64,000 bases of DNA from Lacunisphaera limnophila (GTDB lineage: Bacteria; Verrucomicrobiota; Verrucomicrobiia; Opitutales; Opitutaceae). Positions 7,379-15,898 of this stretch are shown one piece after another. Location of the stretch: contig NZ_CP016094.1 in the NCBI RefSeq assembly GCF_001746835.1, positions 1,302,001 to 1,366,000 on the forward strand, written 5' to 3'. The notes under the pieces were generated by a model. The model saw only the letters and a list, made by a program, of their open reading frames with translations. It had not been told where the DNA came from and ran no database searches. The translations under genes and the position numbers were made by a program. Positions within the stretch are counted from its first letter, which is position 1, and each line of letters begins with the position of its first letter.

Positions 7379-10156
7379 TCAGAACTTGTACGAGGCGCCG
7401 AGGGAGTAGGAGGCGCCGTAATACTGATAATTGATCACGCGACGCGGATCGTCGTTGTCGTAGGTGATCAGCGGTTCGTTGTTCAGGTTGTAGGCCGTGG
7501 CGAGAACCGTGAGACCCTTGAGCGCGCCCTTGTTGAAGGAATAGCTGACCTGGGCGTCGATGATGTTTTCCGGCTGCGCCACGGAGAAGCCGCCGTTGGG
7601 GTTCACGTCACCACCCGGGTTCGGGACACCGAACGTGGTGATGTACTGGCGGTTCTCGGAACGATAGCGGTCGCTCACGCGCGCGGAGAAGCCGCCCGTC
7701 TCATAATACACCGTCATGTTGGCGACCTTGCGGGACAGGCCCTGGATCGGAGCCGTGCCGTTGCCCGGGCCCCACGGGGCGATGGAGCTGTCGGTGTAGG
7801 CGCCGTTCATGGTCACACCAAAGCCCTTGATGTCGCTGAACATTTCCGAGGAGAGGTTCAGCGTGACTTCCAAGCCCTTGATGCTGCCACCCTGGCCGTT
7901 GACGGGCTGCGAAACGATGCCCTGACGGAGAACCGGCTCCGGGCCGCTGAGCACCGGATAGCCGGTGAAGTCGGCCACCGAGCGCTGCTCGTAGATGTAG
8001 TTCTGGAGCTTTTTGACGAAGCCCGCGACCGCGAAGTAGCCGCGGTTGTCCTTGAAGTATCTTTCGATCGACAGGTCGAGGGAGTCGGACTCCCAGGGCC
8101 GGAGCTTGGAGTTGCCGCCGCCGCCGGACCACGGGCTGTTCTGGAGGGTCGGCGCCGCCGCGTTGGCGGGGTTGTAGCCCCAGGTGCGGGAGGCCCGGAG
8201 GTCAAACATGCGCGGGCGGGCAATCTGCCGCGAGAGACCGAAGCGAACGTAGGTGCGCTCGGCCGCCAGGAAGCTCAGGTTCAGGTTGGGGGCCACGGTC
8301 CAATATTTGTCGCCGTCGCTGACCCGGGTGAGGTTGGCACCGTTCGCCGAATAGCCCTTGGAGGACTGGTCGGTGTGAATGAGCCGGATGCCGAGGTCGC
8401 CGCCCACGGGGACGTTACCCATCTTGGAGTCGATGTTGAGCTTGCCGAAGTATTGGGTGACCTTCTCGCGGATCTGGTAACGGTTGGCCACGATGCCGCT
8501 GTCGTTGTTGGGCGTGTAGGCCCAGATGCCGTTGGCAAAAGCGGCGAGCGGATCGTAGGCATAGATCTGGCCGAGGCCCATGAAGCTCATGTCGGTGGTG
8601 CCGATTTTCGGCGGCAGCGGGAGCGTGTTGGAGCCGTTGGCGGGCGAGATGAAGCCGGAGGGCTTTTCGCCGTCACGCTTGTAGCGGTCGGTGTAAACGA
8701 TGCCGGCGTCAAAGGACTTGAAGCCCCACTTGTTCAATTCGTGCATCGTCGACGCGCGCACGGAGCCGAGTTCATCGTAAGCGGTGAAGTATTTTTGGTA
8801 ACCATGCATGCCGCCGCCGGGGAGCGAGGTCGGGCCCCAGCCCTGCGGGTCGGACAGGCGGAGAACCGAGCCGTCGGCGTAGTTCTTGGTCGTGGTCAGC
8901 TGGGGAATGGTGCCCGGACGGAGGTCAACCCGGACCGCGTCCGCCGTGGTGAACGGGGTGCCGCGGAAGCCGACGCCGGACCAGGTTTCGATGTTCCGGT
9001 CGGTGCGTTCGATCTTCGAGTAGCTGACATCGACCTCGATCGGCCAGGTGGAGCGCTGGGCGATCTTGATATTGGCGCCGAGGGCGAGCGGGGTGGCATC
9101 GCGGACAAACGCGTCGTTGCGGACCACGGGCTGCACGTTGTTGAACGTCATGCTGGGCACGTAGCCGTTGGTGACGCTGTAGCCGGGCTGGGCCGCGGCG
9201 CCGCTCCACCAGAGGGGAATCTCCATGCCGCGGAGCAACTGCTTCTCCTGGAAATCGGAGCGGTAGAGGTCGAAGTTCACCTCGAAGTTGTCGTCCGGCT
9301 TGTATTGGACGACGAACATGAGCGCGGTGCGATCGATGATGGAATTGCGGACATACGACTTGGTGCCGCCGAGGACATAGGCGTTCGAACCGTCGGTCGG
9401 ATAGCCCCAAGCCTGGAACTGCTGGCCGGCCCAGGGGGAATTCACGACGGAGTAGCCGAGGGCGATGCCCAGTTTGCCGTCCATGAACTGATCGATGTAG
9501 TGGAGGCCCGAGCGGTAACCGGTCTCATCCACCCCGGGGGTGAGCTGGCCGAGCTCGTTGAACTCGTAGTTGGCGTAAACGGCACCCTGCCGCCGGCCCT
9601 TCGAGAGGGGGCGCACGGTCTTCATGTTGATGGTGCCGGAGAGGCCCTGCGCGGAGAGATCGGCGCGGGAGCTCTTGATGACCTCAACCTCGTTGAGCAG
9701 GTCGGCCGGGTATTGGTCGAATTCGACGCCGCGATTCAGATTGGTCGAGACCTGTTCACGACCGTTGAGGGTCGCGATGGAGAAGTCGGGCCCCATGCCG
9801 CGCAGGCTGATCTGCTGCGCGCGGCCATTGGTGCGCTGGGCCGCGAGGCCGGGCAGGCGCGTGAGCGTGTCGGCGATGGAGACATCCGGCAGCTTGCCGA
9901 GGTCTTCCGCCGTGATCACCTCGATGATCATGTTGGAGTTTTGCTTCTTCTCAGCGGCGGCGGCGAGGCTGCCCGCGAAGCCAGCGGTGACGGTGAAGGT
10001 ATCGAGGATCAAGGGGGCATCCTCTTTCTTCTCGGTGGTCGGGGTGGTGGTCTGGGCCAGGAGGCTGGCGGCGGGTTGCGCCAGCAGCAGGCCGGCAAAC
10101 AGTCCCCTTTGGAGGAACTGGCGCGCGGAATAGCGGGTATGATCAGTCGTGTGCAT
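7379..10156 (-). CDS. TonB-dependent outer-membrane receptor (maltodextrin-type)
   Basis: Outer-membrane receptor of 925 residues for energised uptake. The N-terminus has a signal sequence (GLFAGLLLAQPAASLLA), then a TonB-box-like stretch (DTFTVTAG), then the plug domain (LGKLPDVSIADTLTRLPGL, ISLRGMGPDFSIATLNGRE, VEVIKSSRADLSAQGLSGTI). The rest is a beta-barrel that ends in a terminal Phe (LGASYKF). These plug motifs are those of the large TonB-receptor group used for carbohydrates. As the first gene of the run that includes malQ, the sugar porter and an amylase, it most likely takes up maltodextrins. The ATG at 10156 gives a normal signal peptide. Confidence 0.93.
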   Translation of the reverse strand: MHTTDHTRYSARQFLQRGLFAGLLLAQPAASLLAQTTTPTTEKKEDAPLILDTFTVTAGFAGSLAAAAEKKQNSNMIIEVITAEDLGKLPDVSIADTLTRLPGLAAQRTNGRAQQISLRGMGPDFSIATLNGREQVSTNLNRGVEFDQYPADLLNEVEVIKSSRADLSAQGLSGTINMKTVRPLSKGRRQGAVYANYEFNELGQLTPGVDETGYRSGLHYIDQFMDGKLGIALGYSVVNSPWAGQQFQAWGYPTDGSNAYVLGGTKSYVRNSIIDRTALMFVVQYKPDDNFEVNFDLYRSDFQEKQLLRGMEIPLWWSGAAAQPGYSVTNGYVPSMTFNNVQPVVRNDAFVRDATPLALGANIKIAQRSTWPIEVDVSYSKIERTDRNIETWSGVGFRGTPFTTADAVRVDLRPGTIPQLTTTKNYADGSVLRLSDPQGWGPTSLPGGGMHGYQKYFTAYDELGSVRASTMHELNKWGFKSFDAGIVYTDRYKRDGEKPSGFISPANGSNTLPLPPKIGTTDMSFMGLGQIYAYDPLAAFANGIWAYTPNNDSGIVANRYQIREKVTQYFGKLNIDSKMGNVPVGGDLGIRLIHTDQSSKGYSANGANLTRVSDGDKYWTVAPNLNLSFLAAERTYVRFGLSRQIARPRMFDLRASRTWGYNPANAAAPTLQNSPWSGGGGNSKLRPWESDSLDLSIERYFKDNRGYFAVAGFVKKLQNYIYEQRSVADFTGYPVLSGPEPVLRQGIVSQPVNGQGGSIKGLEVTLNLSSEMFSDIKGFGVTMNGAYTDSSIAPWGPGNGTAPIQGLSRKVANMTVYYETGGFSARVSDRYRSENRQYITTFGVPNPGGDVNPNGGFSVAQPENIIDAQVSYSFNKGALKGLTVLATAYNLNNEPLITYDNDDPRRVINYQYYGASYSLGASYKF

Positions 10157-10629
10157 GGTGTGGTTGGGGTGGATAACAGGGGAACGAAGGCGGCCGGAAA
10201 GGCGCTCCTTGTATTAACCCAAAAAAAGCCGGGGGGCGGCGGTTTCGCGAATCGGTTTGCGCCAAAAAAACCGCGATGACCCGGACAAGTCTTAGGTCAC
10301 CGGGTGCAAAACGGCCTGGCGTGTCGAACCTAGTCCACCGGGTTGCACGGGTCGCTCAGAGGGAAATAGACCAGAGCGGCCCACCGTGGACCTGCCGGCT
10401 GAGCCGCTATTGGGACGAAGGGCCTAGGTTTTGTCCGGGTCACGCAAGACTTCTCCTAGGCGACCGGTTTGACGGTCGGGACCGGGCGGTCAGGGTTCTC
10501 CAGTACAGGTTGCCCCCCGCCATGACGCCCCCCGTCCGAGGCAGGGCCGGTCTTTGACCGGACTTGCTGCGTTCGGGCCGGGCCAGTCAGAGACTGGCCG
10601 TACGATATACACCCCCTTCGCCTCGTCCC
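10157..10629. promoter_or_regulatory. Divergent control region of the starch locus with nested repeats
   Basis: Gap of 473 bp between the TonB receptor and the second amylase, so both promoters must lie here. It holds an inverted pair of 12-bp words, TGACCCGGACAA (10277-10288) and TTGTCCGGGTCA (10431-10442), 142 bp apart. There are related CACCGGGT-type words at 10298 and 10336, and two CCTAGG hexamers near 10423 and 10455. One worn palindrome (10544-10561) and a variant GGCCAGTC-AGA-GACTGGCC (10581-10599) lie close to the amylase start. I cannot assign a regulator; a looping operator pair is possible. Confidence 0.5.
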
Positions 10630-13086
10630 ATGCATACTCCTCCGAAAATTAGCCGGTTGGTTTTCCTCTTCCTTTTGACGACGGGCCTCTCCGGGCTGGG
10701 GTTGTCCGCCGGCCCGATCACAGTGCCGCGTTTCACCCATCCCAGTGCTGGCCAGACCTATTACTTCGTGCTGACCGACCGTTTCGCCAACGGCCGGACC
10801 GACAATGACACCGGTGTTTTTCCGGGCGGGACCGAGGAACACGGCTTCGATCCGACCCGCATCGGCTATTTCCATGGCGGCGATTTTGCCGGGATGATGA
10901 CCAAGCTGGACTACCTGAAGGGCCTCGGGGTCACGGCGGTATGGGTCACGCCGCCGTTCCAGAACAAGCCTGTGCAGGCGGGTTCCGCCGGCTACCATGG
11001 CTACTGGGTCACGGACTTCCTGAAGATCGACCCACACCTGGGGACCAACGAGGACTTCCAGGCCTTCGTGCGCGCCTGCCATGACCGCGGCTTGAAGGTG
11101 TGCATGGACATCATCGTGAATCACACGGCAGACGTGATCCATTTCCCGGACTACCGGGTGGAGTATCGCGACAGCAAGGCGTACCCGTTGCGCGATGCTG
11201 CCGGCGTCGTTCTGAAAGAGCGCGGGCTGGCCTACAACGGTCTGGGCGACACCGCCCGACCCGCGCTGTCGGCTGACACAAGTTTCGCCTACCAGCCGAT
11301 CGTGCCGGAGGCGGAGAAGACGGTGAAAAACCCGGCGTGGCTCAACGACGTCACCCTGTACCACAACCGCGGCAACTCCGCCTTCCGCGATGAAAGTTCG
11401 ATCCACGGGGATTTCAGCGGGCTGGATGACATCTTCACCGAGCACCCGCGCGTGGTGCAGGGCATGATCGAGCTCTTCAGCTCCTGGGTGCGCGACTATG
11501 GGGTGGATGCCTTCCGCATCGACACCGCCCGCCACGTGAACGCCGAGTTCTGGCAGGCCTTCGGGCCCGCGATCCGCGCCGCCGCCCGCGAGGCGGGCCG
11601 GCCGGGCTTCATCCAGTTTGGCGAAGTGGCCAACGACCTGATGGACGTGCCGCTGCTGAGCGAGTTCTCCACCCACATGCCGCTCGATACCACGCTCGAC
11701 TTCGGGTTCTTCGTGGCGACGCGGAACTTCGTGTCGCGCGGCGGCACCGCGGCGGCGTACACGGACCTGTTCCAACGCGACGACCTCTACACCGACCACG
11801 ACAGCAACATCCACTCGACGACGACCTTTATCGGCAACCACGACGCCGGGCGTTTCGCGTACTTCCTGCAGCAGGACAATCCGGGCGCGACGCCGGCGCG
11901 GATCACCGACCTGGTGAAACTCGGCCATGGCCTGCTCTATCTCGCCCGCGGCCAGCCGGTGCTCTACTATGGCGACGAGCAGGGCATGGTGGGGCGCGGC
12001 GGCTGGGATATGCAGGCCCGCGAAAGCATGTTCGCCTCGCGCGCGCCCGACTTCCGTGACGCCCCGCTGCTCGCCACCGCCCGCACCGGCGCGGACGACA
12101 AATTCGATCCCACGCATCCGTTCTACCGCTTCTTCGCCCGCCTGGCCGCCCTGCGGAATGAGCATGCCGCGTTGCGCACGGGTGCGATGGTGCTGCGGGC
12201 CACGGACCAGGACGAGATCTTCGCCTTCTCGCGCTTCGACCGGACGGAACACGTCGAGTACCTCGCCGTGTTCAACAACTCGCGGACGAAGTCCGTTACG
12301 GTGGCGATGCCGACCAGCCAGGCCGCGGGGGCGACGCTCGCGGGGCTGTTTGCCTCCGACGACGCCGGCCGGAGCGCCGCGCTTACCGCTGATGCGGCGG
12401 GCCGCGTGCGCGTGAGCCTGCCCCCGCTCCAGTTCGCCGTCTGGCGGGCCGCGGCGCCGCTCGGTCCGGTGGCCGCGCCGGCGATCGCGCTCGTCAATCC
12501 CACTGGCGGCGGCGCGCTCAAGCTTGGCCAGCGTGAGGTCGACGGCCTGGTGTTTCCCCTCCGCGTTGAAGTCCGCGCCGAAATTGCCGGCGGCGACGGG
12601 CTGGGCGAAGTCACCTTCACGCTCGAGCGCGCGTCGCGTCCGGGCCAGATCGAGTACCTGGGCACGGATGATGCAGCCCCGTACCGGATCTTCTGGCGCC
12701 CGGCCCCCGACCTCGCCCCCGGGGAGAAACTCACCTTCACCGCGACCCACGACACCCTGCGCGGGCAGGTGACGAGTGCGACGGTCGCGGACGTCAGCTT
12801 TGTTGGCACCGAGGCGCCGTCGGGCATCACCGGGGCGAAAGTACCATTCATCACCCGGCAGCCCGTGGCCTCCGGCGGAGTGACCACGATGTTAAGCGTG
12901 ACGGCGGAAGGCACTGGCCCGCTGGAATACCAGTGGCTCCGCGACGGGGTAGAGGTGGCCGGCGCGACGGCGGCCACGCTCACCCTCGCGCCGGCGCCCG
13001 CCACCGCCGGTCGCTATCGCGCCTTGGTGCGCAATCCGGCGGGCACCACCCTGAGCGCCGAGGTGGTGGTGCCGGCCACACCCTGA
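10630..13086 (+). CDS. Secreted GH13 alpha-amylase with C-terminal Ig-like domain
   Basis: Large secreted glucan hydrolase of 818 residues (start ATG 10630, which opens the signal peptide ISRLVFLFLLTTGLSGLGLSA). GH13 motifs appear in order: FVLTDRFANG, VCMDIIVNHT, AFRIDTARH with the nucleophile, IQFGEVAN with the acid/base Glu and FIGNHD with the third Asp. The opening FVLTDRFANG and the gapped catalytic domain resemble secreted amylases and cyclomaltodextrin enzymes. Residues from about 620 form two beta-rich modules; the last, with YQWLRDGVEVAG and AGRYRALVRNPAG, is Ig-like. It is divergent from the TonB receptor and probably makes the dextrins that the receptor imports. Confidence 0.92.
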   Translation: MHTPPKISRLVFLFLLTTGLSGLGLSAGPITVPRFTHPSAGQTYYFVLTDRFANGRTDNDTGVFPGGTEEHGFDPTRIGYFHGGDFAGMMTKLDYLKGLGVTAVWVTPPFQNKPVQAGSAGYHGYWVTDFLKIDPHLGTNEDFQAFVRACHDRGLKVCMDIIVNHTADVIHFPDYRVEYRDSKAYPLRDAAGVVLKERGLAYNGLGDTARPALSADTSFAYQPIVPEAEKTVKNPAWLNDVTLYHNRGNSAFRDESSIHGDFSGLDDIFTEHPRVVQGMIELFSSWVRDYGVDAFRIDTARHVNAEFWQAFGPAIRAAAREAGRPGFIQFGEVANDLMDVPLLSEFSTHMPLDTTLDFGFFVATRNFVSRGGTAAAYTDLFQRDDLYTDHDSNIHSTTTFIGNHDAGRFAYFLQQDNPGATPARITDLVKLGHGLLYLARGQPVLYYGDEQGMVGRGGWDMQARESMFASRAPDFRDAPLLATARTGADDKFDPTHPFYRFFARLAALRNEHAALRTGAMVLRATDQDEIFAFSRFDRTEHVEYLAVFNNSRTKSVTVAMPTSQAAGATLAGLFASDDAGRSAALTADAAGRVRVSLPPLQFAVWRAAAPLGPVAAPAIALVNPTGGGALKLGQREVDGLVFPLRVEVRAEIAGGDGLGEVTFTLERASRPGQIEYLGTDDAAPYRIFWRPAPDLAPGEKLTFTATHDTLRGQVTSATVADVSFVGTEAPSGITGAKVPFITRQPVASGGVTTMLSVTAEGTGPLEYQWLRDGVEVAGATAATLTLAPAPATAGRYRALVRNPAGTTLSAEVVVPATP

Positions 13087-13095
13087 GACCCCAAA

Positions 13096-13120
13096 GCCCG
13101 CCGGTTTTTTGCCGGCGGGC
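13096..13120. terminator. Bidirectional terminator between convergent genes
   Basis: Inverted repeat GCCCGCCGG / CCGGCGGGC with a T-rich loop, 10 bp after the amylase TGA and about 40 bp before the end of the convergent hydrolase gene. It can serve both messages. Confidence 0.8.
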
Positions 13121-13160
13121 AGGCGCACCCCGAGGGGAGTTGGCGCGGAACGGTTTCCGG

Positions 13161-14096
13161 TCAGTTCCGGCCTTCGATGAAGGCGAGCAGGTCGGCGTTG
13201 AGCCGGTCCTTGTGGGTGTCGGCGAGGCCGTGCGGCGCGCCCTCGTAGACGAGGAGCTTGGCGCCCCGGACCAGCTTGGCCGCGGCCTGGCCGGAGGCCG
13301 CCAGGGGCACGATCTGGTCGTCGGCGCCGTGGACGACGAGCGTCGGCACATCGAATTTTTTGAGATCCTCGGTGAAGTCGGTCTCCGAAAACTGCTTGAT
13401 GCAGTCATAGGTGGCCTTGTGTCCCGCCTGCATTCCCTGCAGCCAGAAGGCATCGATCATCCCCTGGGAGCGCTTGGCACCGGCCCGGTTGAAGCCGAAG
13501 AAGGGGCCGCTCGCGATGTCCTGGTAAAGCTGGGAACGATCGGCGAGCGAGGCCGCCCGCAGGCCGTCAAACACCTCCAGCGGCACGCCGTCCGGATTGG
13601 CGGGGGTCTTCAGCATCAGCGGGGGCACCGCCGCGACCAGCACGGCCTTGGCTACACGCTTCGTGCCGTGGCGGCCGATGTAGCGGGCGACCTCGCCGCC
13701 GCCGGTGGAGAAACCGACGAGGATGGCGTCCTTCAGATCGAGCTTCTCGATCAGCGCGGCCAGGTCGTCGGCATAGGTGTCCATGTCATTGCCCTGCCAG
13801 GGCTGGCTGGAGCGGCCGTGGCCGCGCCGGTCGTGGGCGATCACGCGGTAGCCGCGCGACGCGAGGTAGAGCATCTGGGACTCCCAGCTGTCGGAGTTGA
13901 GGGGCCAGCCGTGGCTGAAGACAATCGGCTGACCGGAGCCCCAGTCCTTGTAGTAGATCTGGGTGCCATCTGCGGTAATGAGGGTGTTGTTGTTCATGGA
14001 AACCGGATTGCCGGAGGGCGTGGGATTCGCGTTGACCGAAGCGACGAGACCGAAAGCGGCGACGACCGCGGCAGGGATGATGGAGTTGCTATTCAT
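13161..14096 (-). CDS. Alpha/beta hydrolase, cofactor-free haloperoxidase/arylesterase type
   Basis: Serine hydrolase of 311 residues. The family core is intact: oxyanion segment [28 protein letters not shown], nucleophile elbow GFSTGGGE, the acid in HGADDQIVP and the His in [13 protein letters not shown]. This pattern is that of chloroperoxidase- or perhydrolase-like esterases. The first 35 residues form a signal-peptide-like extension ([18 protein letters not shown]), unusual for the cytoplasmic members and suggesting export. It is divergent from an OhrR-type regulator, so a role in peroxide or organic-peroxide stress is plausible. The natural substrate is unknown. Confidence 0.88.
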   Translation of the reverse strand: MNSNSIIPAAVVAAFGLVASVNANPTPSGNPVSMNNNTLITADGTQIYYKDWGSGQPIVFSHGWPLNSDSWESQMLYLASRGYRVIAHDRRGHGRSSQPWQGNDMDTYADDLAALIEKLDLKDAILVGFSTGGGEVARYIGRHGTKRVAKAVLVAAVPPLMLKTPANPDGVPLEVFDGLRAASLADRSQLYQDIASGPFFGFNRAGAKRSQGMIDAFWLQGMQAGHKATYDCIKQFSETDFTEDLKKFDVPTLVVHGADDQIVPLAASGQAAAKLVRGAKLLVYEGAPHGLADTHKDRLNADLLAFIEGRN

Positions 14097-14148
14097 TGTA
14101 TTTTAGGTGGTTGGGTTGTTTATCGTGAAGGCAAGTAAGCTTCAACGC

Positions 14149-14169
14149 TTGCAATTAGATTTGATGCAA
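14149..14169. promoter_or_regulatory. Possible OhrR operator
   Basis: Dyad TTGCA-N11-TGCAA in the AT-rich gap between the divergent hydrolase and ohrR-like genes. OhrR sites of other bacteria are AT-rich dyads of similar length, so this is the best candidate operator in the gap. It is a single imperfect match and weak evidence by itself. Confidence 0.4.
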
Positions 14170-14251
14170 TATATTCAGGCAAGGAAATATTGTTTGCTAC
14201 CTTATTTGTTCCTATAGATTAGTGGCTTACCTCCGGTTTTTCTTTTTCGCC

Positions 14252-14692
14252 ATGTCCTCCACTCCCGTCATCGCCCTCGATAAATTGCTCTGTCTGGACC
14301 TCTACGCGGCCTCGCGCGCCATCATCAAGGCCTACCACCCGCTGCTAAGTCCGCTGGGGCTGACCTATGCGCAATACCTGGTGATGGTAGCCCTCTGGGA
14401 ATCGGGGCCGTTGGCGGTGAAGACCCTGGCCGAGCGCCTCTCGCTCGACACCGGCACCCTGTCGCCCCTGCTGAAACGGCTCGAGTCAGCCGGTCTGATC
14501 GCCCGCACCCGCAACAAGGAGGATGAACGGGGTGTGACGATCTCGCTCACGCGTTCGGGGGAAGAACTGCGGAAGAAGGCCCCGGCCATCGGTGAGGCCA
14601 TCGCCTGCGCGGTACCGATCAAGGACGAAGCCGTCGCTCAACTGCAGCAGACCCTGCGGCGCCTCGTCCGGGAGATGACCATGCCCGCCTGA
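14252..14692 (+). CDS. ohrR: MarR-family peroxide-sensing regulator, OhrR type
   Basis: Cytoplasmic repressor of 146 residues from the ATG at 14252; an in-frame start 30 bp earlier would add a Phe-rich stretch that is not typical. The N-terminal LDKLLCLDLYAASRA holds the conserved redox Cys (Cys14) of OhrR, and PLLSPLGLTYAQYLVMVALWE is the OhrR signature. The winged helix includes LAERLSLDTGTLSPLLKRLESAGLI. OhrR normally controls the peroxidase Ohr; no ohr gene is present here, and the divergent neighbour is a haloperoxidase-like hydrolase. Control of that hydrolase and of itself through the shared gap is therefore likely. Confidence 0.88.
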   Translation: MSSTPVIALDKLLCLDLYAASRAIIKAYHPLLSPLGLTYAQYLVMVALWESGPLAVKTLAERLSLDTGTLSPLLKRLESAGLIARTRNKEDERGVTISLTRSGEELRKKAPAIGEAIACAVPIKDEAVAQLQQTLRRLVREMTMPA

Positions 14693-15080
14693 GCGGGTCC
14701 CCGCGAGGGGCCGCGCCCCAGCCGTCCGGCCCACACCCGGTGGCACAGTAAAAAAGCACGGTCGGGCGACCGCGCCTTGGAGGAGGAAAGGTGGCGATCC
14801 GGAGATCCCGCCCTACTGGTTTCAGACAACTAGGCCCGCAATCCTGAGCAGAGGAGACCAAAACATCCCCGGATAATTCCGGCAGCGCCAAACCCGGATA
14901 AATGGCCAGCCTCCCCGGAACAACTGGCCGGTTTGCTCTTTCGGCCCGTCAATCATAGCCCGCCGCCACCACAATTCCCTGGGCTTCCGCCTGGCTGATC
15001 CACGGGGGAAAACCCTTTTGCCTTTCCCCATTGTGCGCTACTTGAAGACTATTCGCCCAGGAAGTTCACCTCCATCACCC
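14693..15080. other. Gene-free stretch with two GGATAA words
   Basis: 388 bp without a credible gene. It contains CCCCGGATAATTCCGG (14867-14882) and CCCGGATAAATGG (14893-14905), which share the GGATAA core with the transposon end repeats 0.85 kb to the right. There is also a short dyad GGCCAG/CTGGCC at 14903-14928. The promoter of the ACT-domain gene should lie in its last 100 bp. I see nothing else. Confidence 0.4.
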
Positions 15081-15569
15081 ATGAAAGAGACCCCGCACGT
15101 TCTGTTTGTGGCACTTCTGCTTATGCTCGCCTCCGTAAAATTACCGGCGCAGGGAAATTCACCTCAACTGAATTTATTCCTCAGTCAGGATAAGCTGGCC
15201 GTTGTCCAGCTCGATGCAAAAGCCGACATCCCTGCTTGGGCCCAAGGCAAGAATGGCTTCAGTTCAATTTCGCGCACCCCGCAGGAATTGTCCATCGTTT
15301 GTGCGGAGGACGTCGTTCCACAGGGGGTCAAAGTTGAAGCCGGCTGGCGGGTTTTTAAAGTGGAAGGGCCTCTCGATTTTTCCCTGACGGGCATCCTCGC
15401 ATCGATTGCAACGCCGTTGGCGAAAGCCGGCGTCAGTATCTTTGCGATATCAACCTATGATACCGATTACGTGCTGGTCAAAAATGAAAAGGTCCAGGAC
15501 GCGATGACCGCACTGCGGGCGGCAGGGCACACGGTTAAAGAAGAAATGAGATCAGGGTCAGAGGATTAA
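15081..15569 (+). CDS. Secreted ACT-domain (CASTOR-type) protein
   Basis: Protein of 162 residues from the ATG at 15081. The first 24 residues form a signal peptide (VLFVALLLMLASVKLPAQ). The rest resembles the small two-lobed ACT proteins of the ACT_7/CASTOR type: an N-terminal lobe ending GWRVFKVEG, then LDFSLTGILASIATPLAKAGVSIFAISTYDTDYVLV, which is the ligand-binding signature of that family. These proteins are normally cytoplasmic amino-acid sensors, so the signal peptide is odd. It is the last chromosomal gene before the transposon's left end. Function unknown. Confidence 0.8.
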   Translation: MKETPHVLFVALLLMLASVKLPAQGNSPQLNLFLSQDKLAVVQLDAKADIPAWAQGKNGFSSISRTPQELSIVCAEDVVPQGVKVEAGWRVFKVEGPLDFSLTGILASIATPLAKAGVSIFAISTYDTDYVLVKNEKVQDAMTALRAAGHTVKEEMRSGSED

Positions 15570-15626
15570 TCGCCGTAGCTTGGAAATTTCATTTTTCCCG
15601 CGGAAGAAACGACGCATAGAGGCGGC

Positions 15627-15656
15627 TGCATTCCGAGCTGTTGTTTTCGGAATGCA
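15627..15656 (+). terminator. Hairpin after the ACT-domain gene
   Basis: Ten-bp stem TGCATTCCGA / TCGGAATGCA, 58 bp beyond the stop codon of the ACT gene, with a T-rich loop. Probably the end of that message; there is no clean T-run after the stem. Confidence 0.6.
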
Positions 15657-15724
15657 GGCGACTTATCTGATCTCCAGGGGGGACCTAGCAAATCTGCAGG
15701 TCTAGTTCTCCGCTTCCCCGGCTA

Positions 15725-15848
15725 TGTTTTCGGATAATTGAGAACGTCACCGCTTCCCCGGGGACGGGTTGTAACATAGAGAATTCAATAGGCCGGGAAT
15801 CTGGATAATCAAACCGTCACCTATGGATAATTCAATGAGCGCCGTCAG
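15725..15848. repeat. Left end of the transposon, spaced TnsB-type repeats
   Basis: Terminal repeat L1 at 15725-15752 (CGGATAATTGAGAACGTCAC core); L2 at 15802-15821 (TGGATAATCAAACCGTCACC); and a decayed L3 beginning at 15824 (TGGATAATTCAA, then CCGTCAG after a gap). The repeats are spaced apart, as in the left end of Tn7, and run inversely to those of the right end. L1 is bracketed by two direct copies of CCGCTTCCCCGG (15710-15721 and 15750-15761). Confidence 0.85.
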
Positions 15849-15898
15849 CCCCTCCGTGGCAGCCTCTCAGGATTCAAGGCACATGCCCTGGAAGGCGC

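Noticed and set aside
5720..10279. An open frame of 1519 codons on the plus strand
   Set aside because: It is the antisense of malQ and the TonB receptor; its product is low-complexity Gly/Ala/Val/Arg sequence caused by high GC codon bias, while the minus-strand proteins have full family motifs.
14693..15080. Small leftward frames in the gap before the ACT-domain gene
   Set aside because: Their products are low-complexity and lack any recognisable motif or start signal.
15642..15651. TGTTTTCGGA identical to the first ten bases of the left terminus
   Set aside because: It is part of the hairpin after the ACT-domain gene and is not followed by the rest of the end repeat, so it is taken as chance.
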